A DNA stretch of 64,000 nt from Muribaculaceae bacterium (GTDB lineage Bacteria > Bacteroidota > Bacteroidia > Bacteroidales > Muribaculaceae). A program made the position numbers and the translations under genes. Shown in pieces: positions 8,823-16,579 of this stretch; the first letter of the stretch is position 1; each line of letters opens with the position of its first letter. The stretch lies in assembly GCA_029060725.1 (NCBI GenBank), contig JAIDTL010000038.1:83287-147286 (forward strand), written 5' to 3'. The notes under the pieces were generated by a model. The model did not search any database. It saw nothing but the letters and a program-made list of their open reading frames with translations, and was not told where the DNA came from.

Positions 8823-10025
8823 TTATCGTATATCCCAATGATATGATGGTTGATAATAAGTAGGATCTTTCAAGGAAAGATTATTAGTACTATCTACTGC
8901 CTGATGATTGGTTTGGTCTTTCTTCAAATCTTTCAAAGTATTTAGAAGTTCAATCTTTACTCTATCAAGTTCTTCAGAAGAGTTTTGCGCTGAATAAATA
9001 GAATACCAAAGAGATACAATTGCAACAATAACACTTAGTACAATACTGAAAATAGCCCATCTTGTTGAACTATTAGCAGATTTTTGCGTAGCCTCAATAT
9101 TTTCTTGCGCTTTTACAAGTGTTTGCTCCGTAGTTGCAAGGCTTTCAAGAGAAACCTCCAGATTACGATTTGATGTATTAAAAGTTCTTTCCAATCTGGA
9201 CAGGCTTTCTTCAGAATTTCGAAGATTTTCCTCAGCTTTACTTAAAATAGAGTAATTATTGGCAAGCCTAATTTTTGAATCAAAGAAAAGATATAGAACA
9301 TTAAAGTACTTTACCGAATTCTCAATATTAAAAGCGTGACGTCGGTACTCCTTATCATGGACATCAATGCGATATCTGTTATTGTATACCGACCTATAAA
9401 GAGTGCTTCCGTATGCATCATACCCCAAAACCATGACATACATCTGTAGAAAGGATTCATAACGTTTACGAATTTCGGCATCACGATGTTCCTTTTCTAA
9501 CTCAACAGCATGACGGACTACAACCTGCGCCTTCTTGACTAAATTCTGAACTGTTGACTCATATTGCAATAAATACCAGATTAAAGCATCGTTATCAGGA
9601 TTGTGAATATCAATATCCTCGCATGTTATGAAAGGCTTAAGAGAAGAATCACTCTCATCTTCATGAAAGTCATGCTTATGATACAGACTCTTAATCATAT
9701 GATACACTACTTCCGGGAAAGTGCGCCCATCGAATCCAAATTCGCTATCTTTCAAGAATTTGGATACATATCGGTATTTTACCATCCCATTATGACTGAA
9801 ATCTAAAAATTCCAATCTTAAGAAATGTTCAAAACCATTAGAATCTCCTTCACATTGCACAAAAATATCAATATCTTTGTTATCTGCTTCGACACGTATT
9901 AAAAATTCATCATGAGGATCATCTGATATGTTTACAGTAAGACATCCTCCATGATAAGGCATATCAAACGGCAATGGCAAATGATCGACCTTCGGAATCC
10001 ACAGAACAACAAAACACTGATCCAT
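8823..10025 (-). CDS. Coiled-coil membrane protein of unknown function
   Basis: A 400-residue protein I do not recognise. Residues about 1-160 form a soluble, acidic, beta-rich N-part. Residues about 165-250 are helical and basic. A long heptad-like coiled coil spans about 255-315, followed by one transmembrane helix (about 324-346) and a short tail. The topology suggests a membrane-tethered sensor or effector. The gene and its small upstream neighbour are enclosed by two near-identical 418-bp repeats and are more AT-rich than the ICE core, which points to an inserted accessory cassette. A defence role is possible but unsupported by any motif. Confidence 0.6.
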   Translation of the reverse strand: MDQCFVVLWIPKVDHLPLPFDMPYHGGCLTVNISDDPHDEFLIRVEADNKDIDIFVQCEGDSNGFEHFLRLEFLDFSHNGMVKYRYVSKFLKDSEFGFDGRTFPEVVYHMIKSLYHKHDFHEDESDSSLKPFITCEDIDIHNPDNDALIWYLLQYESTVQNLVKKAQVVVRHAVELEKEHRDAEIRKRYESFLQMYVMVLGYDAYGSTLYRSVYNNRYRIDVHDKEYRRHAFNIENSVKYFNVLYLFFDSKIRLANNYSILSKAEENLRNSEESLSRLERTFNTSNRNLEVSLESLATTEQTLVKAQENIEATQKSANSSTRWAIFSIVLSVIVAIVSLWYSIYSAQNSSEELDRVKIELLNTLKDLKKDQTNHQAVDSTNNLSLKDPTYYQPSYHWDIR

Positions 10026-10091
10026 ATGAAAATTCTAAAAAAATGGACGGAGAAGACTCCATCCATATTTAAATTATAAGTAATAAATAAC

Positions 10092-10304
10092 CTATGCAAG
10101 ATCTAAATCCTGCACATAATGCTTACCGAGATTTGAAATTCTCCAAGTTTTCTTTTTACGAGTGTAACCGCATATAATAAAACCAACGGATACAAACTCT
10201 GAGAGTATTTCATTTCCGATATCGTTTTGGAGGTCTTTAAAATAACCCCACCCGCTATTGTAGATATTCTTCAACGCGGTTTTACGCTCTTCATTCATAA
10301 CCAT
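10092..10304 (-). CDS. Small winged-helix-like protein
   Basis: A 70-residue basic protein. The order helix (TALKNIYNSGWGYFKDL), helix (NDIGNEILSEFVSVGFII), then a beta-wing-like GYTRKKKTWRISNLGKHYV resembles a small winged-helix DNA-binding domain. It lies 66 nt upstream of the coiled-coil membrane gene on the same strand and is likely co-transcribed. Two inverted repeats between its start and its promoter could be its own operator. It may instead be only a short conserved domain protein without DNA binding. Confidence 0.5.
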   Translation of the reverse strand: MVMNEERKTALKNIYNSGWGYFKDLQNDIGNEILSEFVSVGFIICGYTRKKKTWRISNLGKHYVQDLDLA

Positions 10305-10325
10305 TAATGCCTTATTAATTACACG

Positions 10326-10418
10326 CTTGCAATAGAAGGCAAAACTATTGCAAGAATGATGAAACTAAACATTACTTAATAAGTAATGCCAATTAATACA
10401 CTCCAGTTCGCAAAGTTA
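10326..10418 (-). promoter_or_regulatory. Promoter with two inverted repeats ahead of the small wHTH gene
   Basis: A TAACTTTG -7 box lies on the minus strand at 10411-10418. In the leader are a 19-bp odd palindrome CATTACTTAATAAGTAATG (10370-10388) and a 10-bp inverted repeat CTTGCAATAG / CTATTGCAAG (10326-10335, 10345-10354). These are plausible regulator-binding sites for the gene that follows. Confidence 0.5.
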
Positions 10419-10489
10419 ATAATTTTTATAATGATTACCAAATATTTTTTATTATTTTAATAAAATACAATATAAAACTTCAAAAACGC

Positions 10490-10907
10490 CGAGAGGTGCA
10501 ACGGCTAAGGCATTGTTGTCGCAAGCGAACACTACGACTTAAGGACAAAGCCGTCAGCGGCGTTTGGGACGAGCCCTGCTCTCCCGCTGACCGCTTTGTC
10601 AGATTCAAAGAGAGGGTTAAACACCGAGTGGCTGACTGTCTTCGCAGGATGCTTCGCAAGCTACGCTCAACCTGCCGACGATCAGCCTCTCCGTATTCTT
10701 AACGCCCTCTCCATGCTTTTTCTTTTCAGTGCCCTTGCGCCATTCTCCGTTTGTCAGCAGTCCACGGGGTGAGACAGTGATATGCCGTCTTCATGCTTCG
10801 ACCGCATATCACAGACTCACCTTTCCTGGACTGTACAATCTTTATTATTAAAAATCTTCAGTGGCCAATATGTCGTGATTCGTTTTCACCGGCGCGGAAT
10901 CTACGCT
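10490..10907. repeat. 418-bp direct repeat, copy 2
   Basis: Same length and order as 8339-8756. The GTGATATGC / GCATATCAC hairpin is kept (about 10777-10813). The longer closing inverted repeat is degraded here (GGTGCAACGGCT against TGCCCTTGCGCC), so if the structure matters copy 1 is the better candidate for the functional one. It ends 35 bp before a separate 156-nt nested hairpin. Confidence 0.85.
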
Positions 10908-10941
10908 CCAATTTATTGCTGTACAATCAACCAAGGAAGCC

Positions 10942-11097
10942 TTGCTTGCTCGTAATTGAAAACGTGCGGAGCAGGGCTATTCTTTTGCCTTCCAACTGAA
11001 AAATCTCCAGACCTCCCGTTGGTCAGCTCGTATTTTTCAGCCGAAGGCGAACAGCCCTTCTTTGTCTCCGCACGCCATACTTTCAACGAGCAAGCAA
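10942..11097. ncRNA. 156-nt nested multi-helix hairpin, candidate structured RNA or ssDNA element
   Basis: Nested complementary arms in order: TTGCTTGCTCGT (10942-10953) with 11086-11097; TGAAA with TTTCA (11081-11085); CGTGCGGAG (10963-10971) with 11066-11074; AGGGCT (10973-10978) with 11053-11058; GCCTT (10987-10991) with 11044-11048; CTGAAAAAT (10996-11004) with 11032-11040; GACC with GGTC (11010-11024). Seven helices nesting in perfect order cannot be chance. It sits just before the PcfK/PcfJ genes of the ICE. It could be a non-coding RNA, a leader, or a folded single-stranded transfer or replication signal. I do not recognise a named family. Confidence 0.6.
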
Positions 11098-11138
11098 AAC
11101 TTCGATAGTCGATAGACGCATAAAAAAAATGTCGCACG

Positions 11139-11354
11139 ATGAAAACGAACAACAACATATCAGTTAGACGAGGCAAAGCATCCATCTCCAGTCTCAACCG
11201 CATAAAAAAGGTTGCCAAATGGATAGCAGTTCTAATAGGCTCAATCATCGGATTGGTGTTGTGGGTGTTCATCAGACCGATATTCCGAGGCGTGGGTTGG
11301 ATAATCTCAATCGTAAGCGCACTAATGATAATGTTTTGGCTATTAACCTTCTAA
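11139..11354 (+). CDS. Small ICE membrane protein
   Basis: A 71-residue protein with a basic N-terminus (residues 1-25) and two hydrophobic helices (about 28-46 and 50-70). It starts 42 nt after the nested hairpin and ends 11 nt before the PcfK gene, so it probably heads the pcfK-pcfJ transcript. The function is unknown; small membrane proteins at this place may belong to the transfer machinery. Confidence 0.55.
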   Translation: MKTNNNISVRRGKASISSLNRIKKVAKWIAVLIGSIIGLVLWVFIRPIFRGVGWIISIVSALMIMFWLLTF

Positions 11355-11365
11355 AAATTACGACT

Positions 11366-11824
11366 ATGGCTACAATGATGAAATCAAACGATGGTGCATT
11401 AGCACTAATCCAAATGATGTTACAGGAGCGGTGCATCGCAGAACCCTCATTCGCTATCAAGATGGCGAACCCTTCAAAAAGTATTGAGGGAGCAGTCAAC
11501 TACCTTTGCTCACAGATACAGAAGAGCGGTCTTTGTATGGTGGATAATACGAAAGTTATGAATATTTTGGTGCACTACTTTGATGAAAACGAAATTGAGG
11601 ACTGCGGAAAGGTAAACTGCAAAATCGTAGTGTCAAAACCCGAGCTGTCCGAGGAGGATAAGCAAATGCTAAAGGAACAGGCTATGGAGGAGTATAAGGA
11701 AGAGCAACTCAAACAAATCCGCCGAGATAACGCACCTAAAGCAACTCCCAAACCCAAGCCAACCACCACCGCACCCAAAGCCGGAGCAGAAATAAATGTT
11801 CAACCAAGTCTTTTTGACTTCTAA
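11366..11824 (+). CDS. pcfK: PcfK-like protein
   Basis: A 152-residue protein of the PcfK-like family, found beside PcfJ in conjugative elements. The start is the ATG at 11366 (MATMMKSNDGALALIQMML); the longer frame overlaps the small membrane gene. It has a helical core (about 1-105), a charged Glu/Lys linker and a Pro/Lys/Thr tail ending in QPSLFDF. That end resembles a clamp-binding (QxxLFxF) motif and may recruit the beta sliding clamp; this point is inference from the motif. It is followed after 12 nt by pcfJ. Confidence 0.75.
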   Translation: MATMMKSNDGALALIQMMLQERCIAEPSFAIKMANPSKSIEGAVNYLCSQIQKSGLCMVDNTKVMNILVHYFDENEIEDCGKVNCKIVVSKPELSEEDKQMLKEQAMEEYKEEQLKQIRRDNAPKATPKPKPTTTAPKAGAEINVQPSLFDF

Positions 11825-11836
11825 AAACACACGACT

Positions 11837-13102
11837 ATGAAACCAAGAAATAAAAAGCAACAAGAGATATTGGCATTGAGTGGGCAACTTCGCCCACTCA
11901 CTCCCAGCCAAAAGAAATGGGCTCTCAACTACACCATCAGTCACTATGGTTTTCGTCTGAAATCCGGTATGTGTACTTGTATGAAATGCGGACACGAATG
12001 GATGGAGAAAAGCATTGGAAAGCACATTTGCCCCAAATGTGGCTCTATCTTAGAAATCAAAGATACCAAGCAACGTGTTATTCGTGACAAGTCATATTTC
12101 AATGTAATCACAACTATGGGAGGTTATCAGGTAGTGAGAATGTTCCTTATGATAGTTGAAATGCGAAAAGGGATGAAAGCCAACCCCGCATTTCTTGAAA
12201 TCGGTCAGTATTGGATTGATGACAAGGGCAGAACGACAGTCGTAGGTCTCCAAAGAACTTTAGGACACTATGTCGACACTTTCGCTTTTGGCTCACCATT
12301 GGAAATAAGGCATGACAACGATGCTTTCCATTTTATCGCAGGAGAATGGGTATATCCTAAAGTCAATGTTACTGACACGATAAAACGTAACGGATTCAAG
12401 ACCTCTACCTATTACATACACCCTGTAACTCTTTTTCAGCAGTTGTTGACGAACCCTTATGCCGAGACTCTGATTAAATCCAACGACATTGAAATGCTAA
12501 AACATCTTTGTCTTTATCCGGAAGACGTTAACAAATATTGGGACTCGATCAAGATTGCTAAAAGAGCTGGATATAAGTTCAAAGATATCGGAATGTGGTT
12601 TGACTATATCAAGATGCTGGAAAATATGGATAAGGACCTCAAATCACCTTCACTGATAGCGCCTAAAGACCTAAAGACCGCACACGACATCTATGTTGAG
12701 AAGGTCAACCGAAAGAGGGCGAAGGAGCGTATGTTAGCCGACCGCAAGAGAGCGGAGGAAGACAAAGCCAAGTTTGAGGAACTCAAAGGAAGATATATTG
12801 GATTGTCGATGACAGACGGAAAAATCAACCTCCATACTCTTGACAGCGTAGCCGAATATTTCGAGCAAGGAGAAAGCCAGCATATCTGCGTAGGCACATC
12901 AAAGTATTATCTAAAAGCCGAGACTCTGGTGTTTACTGCCACAATGGGAGGCAAAACCATCGCCACCGTAGAAATATCGCTCAATGATTACTCAATCTTA
13001 CAATGCAGAGCCTTTGCAAATGACATCTGTAAATATGCCGAGGAGATTGCCGACATCATTAACGCAAACAAGAAACTGATTGCAGATAGAAAGAGAGCAT
13101 AA
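11837..13102 (+). CDS. pcfJ: PcfJ-domain protein
   Basis: A 421-residue PcfJ-like protein of conjugative elements. Near the N-terminus is a zinc-ribbon pattern CTCMKCGHEW...CPKCG (residues about 47-72). The PcfJ-like domain covers about 95-300, then come a Lys/Glu/Arg-rich helix (about 285-325) and a compact C-terminal domain. PcfJ proteins are carried by many ICEs and plasmids, but their biochemical role is unsettled; a DNA-processing role in transfer or establishment fits the zinc ribbon. It is preceded by pcfK and followed by two small ICE genes on the same strand. Confidence 0.8.
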   Translation: MKPRNKKQQEILALSGQLRPLTPSQKKWALNYTISHYGFRLKSGMCTCMKCGHEWMEKSIGKHICPKCGSILEIKDTKQRVIRDKSYFNVITTMGGYQVVRMFLMIVEMRKGMKANPAFLEIGQYWIDDKGRTTVVGLQRTLGHYVDTFAFGSPLEIRHDNDAFHFIAGEWVYPKVNVTDTIKRNGFKTSTYYIHPVTLFQQLLTNPYAETLIKSNDIEMLKHLCLYPEDVNKYWDSIKIAKRAGYKFKDIGMWFDYIKMLENMDKDLKSPSLIAPKDLKTAHDIYVEKVNRKRAKERMLADRKRAEEDKAKFEELKGRYIGLSMTDGKINLHTLDSVAEYFEQGESQHICVGTSKYYLKAETLVFTATMGGKTIATVEISLNDYSILQCRAFANDICKYAEEIADIINANKKLIADRKRA

Positions 13103-13155
13103 GTTTAATCCGACCACCGACTGAAATATGTCGGTGGTCACAAAATCCAAAAGAT

Positions 13156-13413
13156 ATGAACGTGATATTTGAACACCCGACCATAATTTTTGATGACAAG
13201 ATAGCCGAAATCATCATTGAGTTTGTAAACCATATCCTCTATGCGGACAACGAGGATAACCTAAGACGTATAGTAACTGACTTTGCAGAAACTTATGCAC
13301 TTGACAGGTACTTTGTATATGGTTTCGGCAGTCACCACCTATGGCTGAAGCAAAGAAAAATAACTGACCCGCAAAAGGTATTTGATTATCGTATTTTGAT
13401 TGTGAATTTCTAA
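13156..13413 (+). CDS. Small ICE-associated protein, unknown
   Basis: An 85-residue acidic protein I do not recognise. It begins 53 nt after pcfJ and ends 12 nt before a DUF3873 gene, on the same strand. Its spacing and codon use agree with the neighbouring ICE genes. No signal peptide, membrane helix or clear motif is seen. Confidence 0.5.
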   Translation: MNVIFEHPTIIFDDKIAEIIIEFVNHILYADNEDNLRRIVTDFAETYALDRYFVYGFGSHHLWLKQRKITDPQKVFDYRILIVNF

Positions 13414-13425
13414 ACTTATAATGAT

Positions 13426-13644
13426 ATGGCAACACGAATGACCGCCAACGGAGTAAGCACAACCACTACTCCCGGCACTGAACAATACGAGGTTTTCTAC
13501 ATCGGCTATCGCCATCGGAGCAAGCGATACCAATACGATTACCGACACACTGACGGAGAGTTATTCTCTTGTGTCGCTCCAACACTCACAGAGTGTCGCA
13601 GAAAACGTGATGAGTGGCTCAATAAGAAAGCCATCCACAACTGA
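13426..13644 (+). CDS. DUF3873 family protein
   Basis: A 72-residue protein that matches the DUF3873 pattern found in Bacteroidales conjugative transposons. It starts MATRMTANGVSTTTTPGTEQY and carries the conserved YDYRHTDGELFSCVAPTL block and a C-terminal CRRKRDEWL helix. The function is unknown, but it is a good marker of the CTnDOT-like accessory operon that carries pcfJ and pcfK. It is the last gene of this plus-strand run. Confidence 0.82.
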   Translation: MATRMTANGVSTTTTPGTEQYEVFYIGYRHRSKRYQYDYRHTDGELFSCVAPTLTECRRKRDEWLNKKAIHN

Positions 13645-13671
13645 AAATATAGCCAAGTCGTAATATAGCCA

Positions 13672-13740
13672 GAGCGATGTGACCTCGTGATGAAGTCGCA
13701 CCGCTCATTTTGCTAAAAATTTCGGCCGCCACGGGCGGCG
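13672..13740. terminator. Convergent stem-loops
   Basis: There is an imperfect stem (GAGCG..GTGAC with GTCGCAC.CGCTC, 13672-13706) and a GC hairpin GCCGCC-ACG-GGCGGC (13725-13739). They lie between the convergent DUF3873 gene and the minus-strand gene ending at 13742, as expected for a shared transcription stop. No long T-run is present. Confidence 0.45.
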
Positions 13741-13741
13741 A

Positions 13742-14422
13742 TTAAGCCATTCTTTCTTTTACGATTTCTGGGATATATGAATTTTTTTCAGATTCAGACC
13801 CCAGACCCAAGCGAGGATATACCATTCCACCAATTCCAGGGATTATTTCTTTATTTTCATTTATTACATCATCTATAGCAAATGTTACGAACCTAAACTT
13901 AGATGAAATCTCATTTGGGAAATCCATACATAAATTAAATTCCGCATCCTTATACATCACAGGTGCAATAATGTATATGTACTTAGGTGCAAATTCTGAA
14001 ATTAAACGCATTAATTGCGTTTTAACAACACAAGAAGAACTTATTATTGACTTTATAATAATAAGATTTTCGCACTTAGATTGTAATTCTTCTTTGTATG
14101 TTCGTACTATAGAAGTGACATCTACACCGTTGGATAACCTTTCTCTGACACCCCAGAATACTGCTAATGGAAGCATTGGATCACCAAGACCACGCATAAA
14201 TCCAGATGCAAGCCAATCGGCATCTTCGGATGCACACGCCAATAGTGTAGATTCGTTATATGTATGCGGTAATAGGTTCTTAATAATCATTCCTAACTCC
14301 TTTCCAATAGAATAGAACGAGGAGCGATATTCATCGACAGATGTATCTTTATCTGCGATTGTATTGAGCAGAGAATTTATTAGTTCAGAATGCTCGTATT
14401 TATAACTTAAAAGTTTCCTCAT
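13742..14422 (-). CDS. Phosphoribosyltransferase-fold-like protein, second gene of a cargo pair
   Basis: A 226-residue protein. The central block LIIIKSIISSSCVVKTQLMRLI followed by KYIYIIAPVMYK resembles a type I PRTase core (beta strand, PRPP-type loop, helix, beta strand), but the acidic residues of the usual DD-TGGT loop are missing. If the fold assignment is right, catalysis is doubtful or altered. It begins 6 nt after the nuclease-like gene and is surely co-transcribed. The AT-rich composition, unlike the flanking ICE core, suggests horizontally acquired cargo. I infer a two-gene defence or stress cassette; the partner role is unknown. Confidence 0.5.
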   Translation of the reverse strand: MRKLLSYKYEHSELINSLLNTIADKDTSVDEYRSSFYSIGKELGMIIKNLLPHTYNESTLLACASEDADWLASGFMRGLGDPMLPLAVFWGVRERLSNGVDVTSIVRTYKEELQSKCENLIIIKSIISSSCVVKTQLMRLISEFAPKYIYIIAPVMYKDAEFNLCMDFPNEISSKFRFVTFAIDDVINENKEIIPGIGGMVYPRLGLGSESEKNSYIPEIVKERMA

Positions 14423-14428
14423 AACTGT

Positions 14429-15289
14429 TCAATTAAATAGAGTTATTAGTTGAAATATCTCGGACGGATTAGTTTCATTTATTCTTGAATTCAACTCATC
14501 TGTGAGATAAAACTGACCTGAAAGTTTTCTATATGACCAAAAGATATTTTGACCATTTACTAAGTACGAAAACTCAGGGAATCTATCAAATATATTCTTT
14601 AATTCATCTGATAGTTCAACATTTGGCAAATCCTTAAAGTTTATTATAGCACCATATTTGAGTATAGTTTGATCTTTAATCTCAGATAATGAGACAAGCC
14701 TATTCGGTGCAGCTAATTCTAACCATTCACTTCTTATGACTTCAGCAAATACAGATAGTTTATCCAAGGTATGACCATCTCTATCTGCAAATAAAATAGA
14801 TTTAATTTCGCTTTGCAAGTCTTCAGAATCCAACAATATAGCATTGAGATTTGGATAAGCTGGAAATAGTTCTTTTATTGTCACATCTTCAATGACGGAT
14901 GGAATCGGACTGGTATGAATTTTACAACCCGTATTTGAGTACACAATCTTAAGTTGAAAAGACTCTCCATTGGCAACAGAATACACTTTTTGCCAACGAA
15001 AATCATAAAAAGGTTTTCCTTTCTTGTCTTCGTCCCAACTAAGAGATATTGTGTCTTTACATTGATGATAAACCTTCAATCCATCATTATAGATAATTTG
15101 AAAATCGTCAACAAACGTATCTTTTAATTGAGCTGCTACATATGTATTATCCAAATCAACACCCAAGGAGTATAGGTGTATAATTTCTTTAGTGGCATAA
15201 ATGACCTCAAAAGTATTTCCTTTTTGGTTATTTAATCCACCTTGATGCTTATGAGCAAGATATGTCTTATGTTCTTCAGATAAATCCAT
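14429..15289 (-). CDS. Candidate PD-(D/E)xK-type nuclease, first gene of a cargo pair
   Basis: A 286-residue protein. N-terminal HQGGLNNQKGNTFEVIYA (about 14-31) resembles the start of DUF4297/Cap4-like nuclease domains. After it come VDDFQIIYNDGLKVYHQCKDT (about 59-80), which fits the D-(Xn)-QxK pattern of restriction-endonuclease-fold enzymes. The C-terminal half (about 140-286) is a separate helical domain. It is paired with a PRTase-like gene 6 nt downstream. The family assignment is by motif only; a non-nuclease effector is possible. Confidence 0.5.
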   Translation of the reverse strand: MDLSEEHKTYLAHKHQGGLNNQKGNTFEVIYATKEIIHLYSLGVDLDNTYVAAQLKDTFVDDFQIIYNDGLKVYHQCKDTISLSWDEDKKGKPFYDFRWQKVYSVANGESFQLKIVYSNTGCKIHTSPIPSVIEDVTIKELFPAYPNLNAILLDSEDLQSEIKSILFADRDGHTLDKLSVFAEVIRSEWLELAAPNRLVSLSEIKDQTILKYGAIINFKDLPNVELSDELKNIFDRFPEFSYLVNGQNIFWSYRKLSGQFYLTDELNSRINETNPSEIFQLITLFN

Positions 15290-15429
15290 GTGGTAATAAT
15301 AACGAATGCAAATATAGGGAAAAAAAACTAAACTTTAAAAATTTCCTTCAAAAAAGTTAATCCTCGTATGATATTCATCAAACGAGGAACACAATTAAAT
15401 AACAAATAATTCAGCAAACTTGGACAGTC

Positions 15430-15780
15430 TTCTGGTATAAATTCCTTTGTGGAATTTGCTTATGTAGCGGCAATGGAATGTGTAGGCCTTGAAGATATTG
15501 CGGTCTCAAGCTTTCAGATTTTTCAGGATACTGCTCTTGTTCACCATTCCGGGTCCACAGTTATAGGCAAGTGGACCGAGAAGAAATGAGTCTTTACCAT
15601 ATTGGAAGTAAAGGGAGCAGAAATAAGCGAGGTCTTTACGGAGCCATGAGTCAGCTCGTGCCCCTTGAGTTGCACACAATGTCAGTATAGCTATTTCTGC
15701 TGTACATGATGTCAATAACCTACTTCCTCCATACAGATAAGTCTTTAAGATTAGTGAGGTAAGCGATTGTTATTTCAACT
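15430..15780 (-). pseudogene. Broken second copy of the ICE lysozyme gene
   Basis: The minus strand encodes LAYNCGPGMVNKSSILKNLKA and, one frame over, DRNIFKAYTFHCRY and FHKGIYTRRL. Both align to the C-terminal half of the intact lysozyme at 17754-18245. A stop at 15506-15508 and a frameshift separate the pieces, and the N-terminal half is eroded. Together with the intact copy it brackets the lipoprotein and outer-membrane genes, suggesting insertion or duplication at this place. Confidence 0.7.
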
Positions 15781-15910
15781 AATTACCTCAATTCAGATAT
15801 ACAGATTCTACAGAGAATACAATTTTACTAACCATCTGTAGAATCCATTCTAAAGTATTGTATACTAACAATAAATATAAAACGCCAACTATCTATGAAA
15901 CCCGGTTAAA

Positions 15911-16522
15911 TTAAAAGAAATATTTTAAGGACATCCTAATCTTATTGTCATAAGTATTCATATTAGCTTGTTTTATAAAATTAAACAAACCGAAATATCC
16001 CATAATGTCGATTTCATATTTATCATAGAAACGAAGTCCACACCCAAGACCCCATGAAAAGTTGAAATGATTATACCCATTTATCTCCTTGGGCCTATAA
16101 TATTTATGACAGAAACCATAAGAGAACTCCTGACCCACTAAAGGAACTATATCCTTATCCTCAGTTAACTTAAAAGGATAACCTAAATTAACAGATAGTG
16201 GAACAGACCACCTATGTAAGAAGAAATCACTATCAGAAATTGTGAAGGATGACATGTCAATACTATCATAACAGAAAGAAAGATTGGCATCAATAAATAT
16301 ATCAAATTTAAGAAAAATTCTATAATTTAGGCCTAAACCTCCACCATAACTAAAGACAGGTTCTTTGGTTACATGCAATGTTTTCCAATTGCCAGGAATA
16401 TTAATAGTGAATATCGGCATGAAAGCCCACGAATTTCTTCTAATTTTAGAAGTTGTATCGATTTCTTCTGCAATCATAAACAAAGGGAATGCCGAAATAA
16501 AAGCTAAAACCAGTTGACGCAT
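15911..16522 (-). CDS. Outer-membrane beta-barrel protein
   Basis: A 203-residue exported protein with a signal peptide (MRQLVLAFISAFPLFMIAEE). The rest alternates aromatic and polar residues in short strands: FSYGGGLGLNYRIF, WSVPLSVNLGYPF, FNFSWGLGCGLRF, and it ends in a C-terminal aromatic (LKYFF), all typical of small 8- to 10-strand barrels. It lies 57 nt downstream of a lipoprotein gene and is separated from it by a strong hairpin. It may form an outer-membrane complex with, or give immunity to, that lipoprotein; this is speculative. Confidence 0.65.
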   Translation of the reverse strand: MRQLVLAFISAFPLFMIAEEIDTTSKIRRNSWAFMPIFTINIPGNWKTLHVTKEPVFSYGGGLGLNYRIFLKFDIFIDANLSFCYDSIDMSSFTISDSDFFLHRWSVPLSVNLGYPFKLTEDKDIVPLVGQEFSYGFCHKYYRPKEINGYNHFNFSWGLGCGLRFYDKYEIDIMGYFGLFNFIKQANMNTYDNKIRMSLKYFF

Positions 16523-16537
16523 ATAAATATAAAAATT

Positions 16538-16574
16538 AAATTACTTTCAATGTTCTTAACATTGAAAGTAATTT
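16538..16574 (-). terminator. 17-bp perfect hairpin between lipoprotein and barrel genes
   Basis: AAATTACTTTCAATGTT (16538-16554), a CTT loop and its exact complement (16558-16574), followed on the minus strand by AATTTTTAT. It sits 5 nt after the lipoprotein stop. It would stop or dampen read-through into the barrel gene, giving unequal expression. Confidence 0.65.
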
Positions 16575-16579
16575 ATAAT

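Noticed and set aside
10913..11272. 119-codon minus-strand frame
   Set aside because: It runs through the nested hairpin and overlaps the small membrane gene; the sequence is better explained by the RNA/DNA structure.
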